Shown here: positions 60,667-64,000 of the stretch, piece after piece | How the letters are laid out: each line of letters starts with the position of its first letter | How positions within the stretch are numbered: the first letter of the stretch is position 1 | Made by a program: the position numbers and the translations under genes | Origin: Lysinibacillus sphaericus OT4b.31 | GTDB lineage: Bacteria; Bacillota; Bacilli; Bacillales_A; Planococcaceae | Assembly: GCF_000392615.1 (NCBI RefSeq) | Contig: NZ_KB933398.1 | Coordinates: forward strand, 2,256,691-2,320,690 | Length of the DNA stretch: 64,000 nt | Direction: 5' to 3' | Notes under the pieces: generated by a model | What the model saw: only the letters and a program-made list of their open reading frames with translations | The model's database searches: none | Told to the model about the DNA's origin: nothing

Positions 60667-61629
60667 TTAAAAAGTGAATGGCAGTTCCTGTTTTGTAGGA
60701 TAGGACGCGATGGCACCCTGTTTTTTTGTTGATGTTCCAGCATAGCGATTGGCGAATGTGACAAGAGGGGAGGCGAATTGCTCACAAAAGGCTCCAAGCG
60801 TCGCTACTGTTATGTTATTCTCCAGCAAGATTGTTAAAACTGCGCCAATAAAGGCATCCCCCGCACCAGTTGTATCAATGGCTTGCACATATTCAGCCGG
60901 TACCTTGATATGTTGCTGTTTCGTATAAAGGGTAGCGCCGTCTGCACCATGCGTAACGAGAATGACTTGTACCTTTCCTTGAAATAATCCAAGTACCGCT
61001 TGCTGTTCATCTTCTAGATGTGTTAAGAACAATAGCTCTTCGTCAGAGAGTTTAATGATATGGGCCTTCGGTAAAAACGCACCGATCGTTTTCCGACAGG
61101 CTCCTGCATCGTGCCAAAGAGGAAGGCGTATGTTTGCATCAAAAGACACGAGACAACCTGTCAGATGTGCTTGCTCAATCAATGCTACATGTGTTTGCTT
61201 CATCGGACTTTCCACTAAATTGACCGAGCAAAAATGAAGAATATCGAGCGCGCTCAGCAAATTAGTAGGCAATTGCTCTTGGCGATACAGCAAATCTGCT
61301 GCGTTTCGGCGATAAAATAAAAAGTCACGTTCCCCATCGTCTGTCAAAGAAACAAAGGCAAGACTTGTGTCACCTTCAGTCGTTTGCGTAATATACGTTG
61401 TCTCCACACCTGCTTGTTTCAAGGTTTCGATTAAAAAGTCGCCAAATGCATCCTGTCCTACTTGAGAGAGCAGGGCAGCCTGTTGTCCAAACTTTGCACA
61501 AACAGCTGCAACATTCGCTGGGGCGCCACCTGCATGTTTAGTAAAATGTTCGACTGACGCAAGCAACCCACTTTGCCCAGTGGGTGTAAAATCGATTAAT
61601 AACTCACCAATGGTATAAAGCTTACTCAT
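60667..61629 (-). CDS. PfkB-family sugar kinase (fructokinase-like)
   Basis: 320 residues. N-terminal TIGELLIDFTPTG and the HAGGAPANVAAVCAKFG sugar-binding motif, and the C-terminal catalytic IDTTGAGDAFIGA with the Asp base, are complete. The DFTPTG start and overall length resemble bacterial fructokinases (ScrK type). It phosphorylates a ketose or similar sugar with ATP. The start at 61629 follows GAGGAGG; the upstream ATG overlaps the end of the transporter gene. Co-transcribed with the DMT transporter (11-nt gap). Confidence 0.88.
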   Translation of the reverse strand: MSKLYTIGELLIDFTPTGQSGLLASVEHFTKHAGGAPANVAAVCAKFGQQAALLSQVGQDAFGDFLIETLKQAGVETTYITQTTEGDTSLAFVSLTDDGERDFLFYRRNAADLLYRQEQLPTNLLSALDILHFCSVNLVESPMKQTHVALIEQAHLTGCLVSFDANIRLPLWHDAGACRKTIGAFLPKAHIIKLSDEELLFLTHLEDEQQAVLGLFQGKVQVILVTHGADGATLYTKQQHIKVPAEYVQAIDTTGAGDAFIGAVLTILLENNITVATLGAFCEQFASPLVTFANRYAGTSTKKQGAIASYPTKQELPFTF

Positions 61630-61640
61630 GGAAAACCTCC

Positions 61641-62519
61641 TCACTCACGACTAGTAACTCTAGGCTTTGGTATATAAACAGTGTAAATAATACCACCAAA
61701 AACTAGCAAAATGCCAACCGTTTGTAGCAGGCTCGGCATGAAATCAAGGAATAGCATATCTAGTAAAATAGCGACAACAGGATCTACAAATACTAATACC
61801 GAAACCAAAATCGTCGATAGACTACGAATACTATCAAAAAATAAATAATAGACAAAACCTGTATGAATAAAGCCAGTGCCTAATATATAAAGCCAGTTCG
61901 TTGTTGTTAAACTTTCAAATAATGTAAAATCCACAAATGGCAGCAGAATAACAATACCAACAGTCGTTTGTATATATGTCAATGCATAAGAGCTGAGATT
62001 TTTAATTGTTCTGCTTGTGAGCATGGTAAACGCATAAAACAACGCAGACAGTAACGCCCAAACAAAACCGGACTGCATAAACTCAGACAGCGATATAAAA
62101 TTATTCAAGCCAATAATGAAAATACTGCCGATAAAACATGTTAACGTTGCGAGAAGTGCCCGTACAGTCATCTTTTCTTTTAAAAACAATGCCCCGAAAA
62201 TTAACACAAAAATCGGCGCTATATTATAGATAGAAATGGCAATAGAAATGGACATCTCTTCAAATGCCTTAAATAAAAATACCCAGTTTAAGACGATAAA
62301 GACACCACATATAAGCGTGCGCAATACCTCTTTTTTCTCCCATTTCTCTGTTTTATGGCCACCGGTTGCGAGCCACAACCCTCCAATAAAGAGGGTAGCG
62401 CAAATACAGCGGATAAAGACAAGTTCCAGTGCAGGAACCCCCGTATGTATAGTGAAAAAACCTATGGAGCCAAAAATCGCCATAGATACGGTCAGTTTGA
62501 TGATTGCAGAAACGTTCAT
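61641..62519 (-). CDS. EamA/DMT-family transporter
   Basis: 292 residues with ten predicted helices in two EamA halves. The first has FGSIGFFTIHTGVPALELVF IRC and ISIYNIAPIFVLIFGALFLKE; the second ALLSALFYAFTMLTSRTIKN and DPVVAILLDMLFLDFMPS. DMT proteins export or import metabolites. ATG at 62519 is chosen because AGAAGG is then 6 nt upstream. The downstream sugar kinase suggests a carbohydrate-related cargo, an inference from position only. Confidence 0.87.
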   Translation of the reverse strand: MNVSAIIKLTVSMAIFGSIGFFTIHTGVPALELVFIRCICATLFIGGLWLATGGHKTEKWEKKEVLRTLICGVFIVLNWVFLFKAFEEMSISIAISIYNIAPIFVLIFGALFLKEKMTVRALLATLTCFIGSIFIIGLNNFISLSEFMQSGFVWALLSALFYAFTMLTSRTIKNLSSYALTYIQTTVGIVILLPFVDFTLFESLTTTNWLYILGTGFIHTGFVYYLFFDSIRSLSTILVSVLVFVDPVVAILLDMLFLDFMPSLLQTVGILLVFGGIIYTVYIPKPRVTSRE

Positions 62520-62602
62520 ATTCAACCTTCTTTCTAAAAAAAGTAATAATTCTTACTATTGATTTTACATGTGTACCATACATTTGACTTGGGCAAATGA
62601 TT

Positions 62603-62771
62603 ATTCGGGTAAGGCGCTCGGGTATGCCGTGTTATCGCTCAGGTAGAGTCGTTTATCGCTCGGGTATACCGCGCAACAGCTCAGGTAAAGCCACTTACCG
62701 CTCAGGTAGAGTCGTTTATCGCTCAGGTATGCCGCGGCAACAGCTCAGGTAAAGTCACTCAACGCTCGAAG
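62603..62771. repeat. 21-nt-period intergenic array C (core GCTCRGGT)
   Basis: Cores begin at 62616, 62637, 62658, 62679, 62700, 62721, 62743 and 62764, in steps of 21, 21, 21, 21, 21, 22 and 21 nt. A further ATTCGGGT lies at 62603. Most read GCTCAGGTA or GCTCGGGTA, and the last is degraded (GCTCGAAG). Two longer units also recur (AGAGTCGTTTATC twice). Same core as array A 22 kb away. It lies between the DMT gene start and the proA terminator. Confidence 0.88.
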
Positions 62772-62819
62772 TGACCGGCGTTATCTACACACAAGTGCCT
62801 CCGACTAAAGAAAGAGAGA

Positions 62820-62849
62820 AAGCCGACAGCGTATGCCATCTGCCGGCTT
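62820..62849 (-). terminator. Terminator of proA
   Basis: On the minus strand AAGCCGGCAG pairs with CTGTCGGCTT around a 10-nt loop (one mismatch), followed by a pyrimidine-rich tract. It lies 37 nt after the proA stop. Confidence 0.65.
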
Positions 62850-62886
62850 CACATAAAATTAGGGTTCTATCTATTATTTAAGAATA

Positions 62887-64000
62887 TTATTCTCTAATTT
62901 GTCCGTCGCCATGAACGAAATATTTTGTAGAGGTTAACGCAGGTAACCCCATTGGCCCACGGGCGTGTAATTTTTGTGTACTGATGCCGATTTCAGCCCC
63001 GTAGCCGAATTCAAAGCCGTCTGTGAAGCGGGTAGAGGCATTATGATACACAGCTGCCGCGTCCACACTATGTAAAAATGTATCAGCTACTAATGGATCT
63101 TCCGTTACGATGGCTTCAGAGTGATTCGTTCCGTATTGATTTATATGCTCGATCGCCTCATAAACGTTTTCAACGACTTTAACGCTTATTTTTAAATCCA
63201 AATATTCAGTTGCATAATCTTCTTCTGTCGCTGGCTGCGCGAAATCAACGGCTCCACAAACGGTTTCATCGCCAATAATCGTTACCCCTGCATGATGAAT
63301 GGCATTTAGTAACTGTGCACCGTGCTCACTAAACCAATCGGGATGAATCAGTAAACTTTCAGTGGCATTGCAAACAGAAGGGCGTTGTGTTTTCGCATTG
63401 ATACAAATTCTTTCTGTTTTTATGTAATCGGCAGTGTGATCCACATAAATATGGCAATTGCCAGCACCTGTTTCGAGTACCGGTACAGTGGCCTCATTTA
63501 CGACTAAATCAATAAGTGCCTTTCCGCCACGAGGGATTAGCACATCTAAGTATTGTTTTAAATGGAACAATTCCTTGACGGTTCCACGATTCGTATCCTC
63601 GATTAATTGCACTGCATCGACTGGTATGGACGTTTTTTCAAGGGCGCGATGAATACTTGCGACAAGTGCCACATTGGAAAATTTAGCAGAAGAGCTACCA
63701 CGTAAAATAACTGCATTACCAGTTTTCAGTGATAATGTTGCGGCATCGATGGTTACATTTGGACGTGCCTCATAAATCATCCCGATTACACCAAGTGGCA
63801 CCATGCGTTTTTCAATCACAAGACCATTCTCTTTGTTAATACGCTCAAGAAGTTTACCAACTGGATCATCTAATTTTACCAATAAATCAATGGCACTTGC
63901 CATCGCTTCGATACGTTCTTTGTTCAGCATAATGCGGTCTAGTGTAGAAATGGGCATTCCTTTTTCTTTACCAATGGCTAAGTCCTTTGCATTTTCAGCG
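62887..64000 (-). CDS. proA: Gamma-glutamyl phosphate reductase, partial (5' end outside window)
   Basis: About 370 residues are seen; the frame stays open to the window edge. Motifs: [71 protein letters not shown] and the nucleophile Cys region [15 protein letters not shown]. The end [21 protein letters not shown] is also typical of ProA. It reduces gamma-glutamyl phosphate to glutamate semialdehyde with NADPH in proline synthesis. proB would be expected just upstream (beyond 64000). Confidence 0.95.
   Translation of the reverse strand, partial: AENAKDLAIGKEKGMPISTLDRIMLNKERIEAMASAIDLLVKLDDPVGKLLERINKENGLVIEKRMVPLGVIGMIYEARPNVTIDAATLSLKTGNAVILRGSSSAKFSNVALVASIHRALEKTSIPVDAVQLIEDTNRGTVKELFHLKQYLDVLIPRGGKALIDLVVNEATVPVLETGAGNCHIYVDHTADYIKTERICINAKTQRPSVCNATESLLIHPDWFSEHGAQLLNAIHHAGVTIIGDETVCGAVDFAQPATEEDYATEYLDLKISVKVVENVYEAIEHINQYGTNHSEAIVTEDPLVADTFLHSVDAAAVYHNASTRFTDGFEFGYGAEIGISTQKLHARGPMGLPALTSTKYFVHGDGQIRE

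Overview
The window looks like chromosome from a low-GC Gram-positive spore-former of the Bacillaceae/Planococcaceae type, and Lysinibacillus is my best guess. Support: A+T-rich intergenic DNA, strong GGAGG-type ribosome sites, frequent TTG and GTG starts, SLH-domain and Excalibur-domain surface proteins, and families typical of Bacilli (YwqG-like DUF1963, YczE-like, CvfC/YpgR-like, YfmR/Uup-like ABC-F). No rRNA, tRNA, CRISPR array or intact insertion sequence was seen. The genus is an inference from gene content only.

Layout. 1-3.6 kb: tail of a LysR regulator, then small membrane proteins on the minus strand, a frameshifted VanZ-like gene, and a junction of a dispersed repeat, an IS110 scrap and a truncated acetyltransferase. 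3.7-6.1 kb: a membrane-anchored serine hydrolase and a GNAT acetyltransferase. 6.35-13.7 kb: a complete five-gene catabolic operon (hyuA-hyuB-iclR-OPT transporter-DUF917) with a promoter, an IclR-like palindromic operator and a strong terminator. 13.7-22.2 kb: a decayed zone with a broken membrane-protein gene and several remnants, alongside an intact secreted protein, an SLH/SH3/amidase cell-wall hydrolase, an unusually GC-rich orphan gene and an AhpD-like protein. 22.2-28.4 kb: two small proteins followed by a 1607-residue DUF5724/DUF4132 protein and a frameshifted DUF6678-like gene. 28.6-36.4 kb: a soluble chemoreceptor, DUF1963, HD phosphohydrolase, DUF817 membrane protein, a long dispersed repeat, and two Excalibur-domain surface genes, one of them wrecked. 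36.5-40.2 kb: an IS1182 scrap, an ABC-F protein and a CvfC-like protein.

40.5-54.6 kb holds the largest unit: M20 deacylase, tartrate/isopropylmalate-type dehydrogenase, SDR, aldehyde dehydrogenase, a full oligopeptide-type ABC importer interrupted by a P1-family (DmpA/BapA) aminopeptidase, a PucR regulator on the opposite strand and a class III aminotransferase. Together these look like import, hydrolysis, deamination and oxidation of a short peptide or N-acylated amine whose identity is unknown. 54.6-64 kb: MarR, GNAT, YczE-like, an ECF sigma/anti-sigma pair with its own ECF-type promoter, RDD, Dabb, PfkB sugar kinase, DMT transporter and a partial proA.

The most unusual structural signal is a set of four intergenic arrays at 40.2, 55.2, 56.7 and 62.6 kb. 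Each has a short conserved core recurring at almost exactly 21 nt with variable filler between cores. Two arrays share the core GCTCRGGT; the other two have different cores but the same period. I know of no description of them, but I could not search. At least ten broken genes or transposase scraps lie in the window, mostly between 1 and 37 kb.
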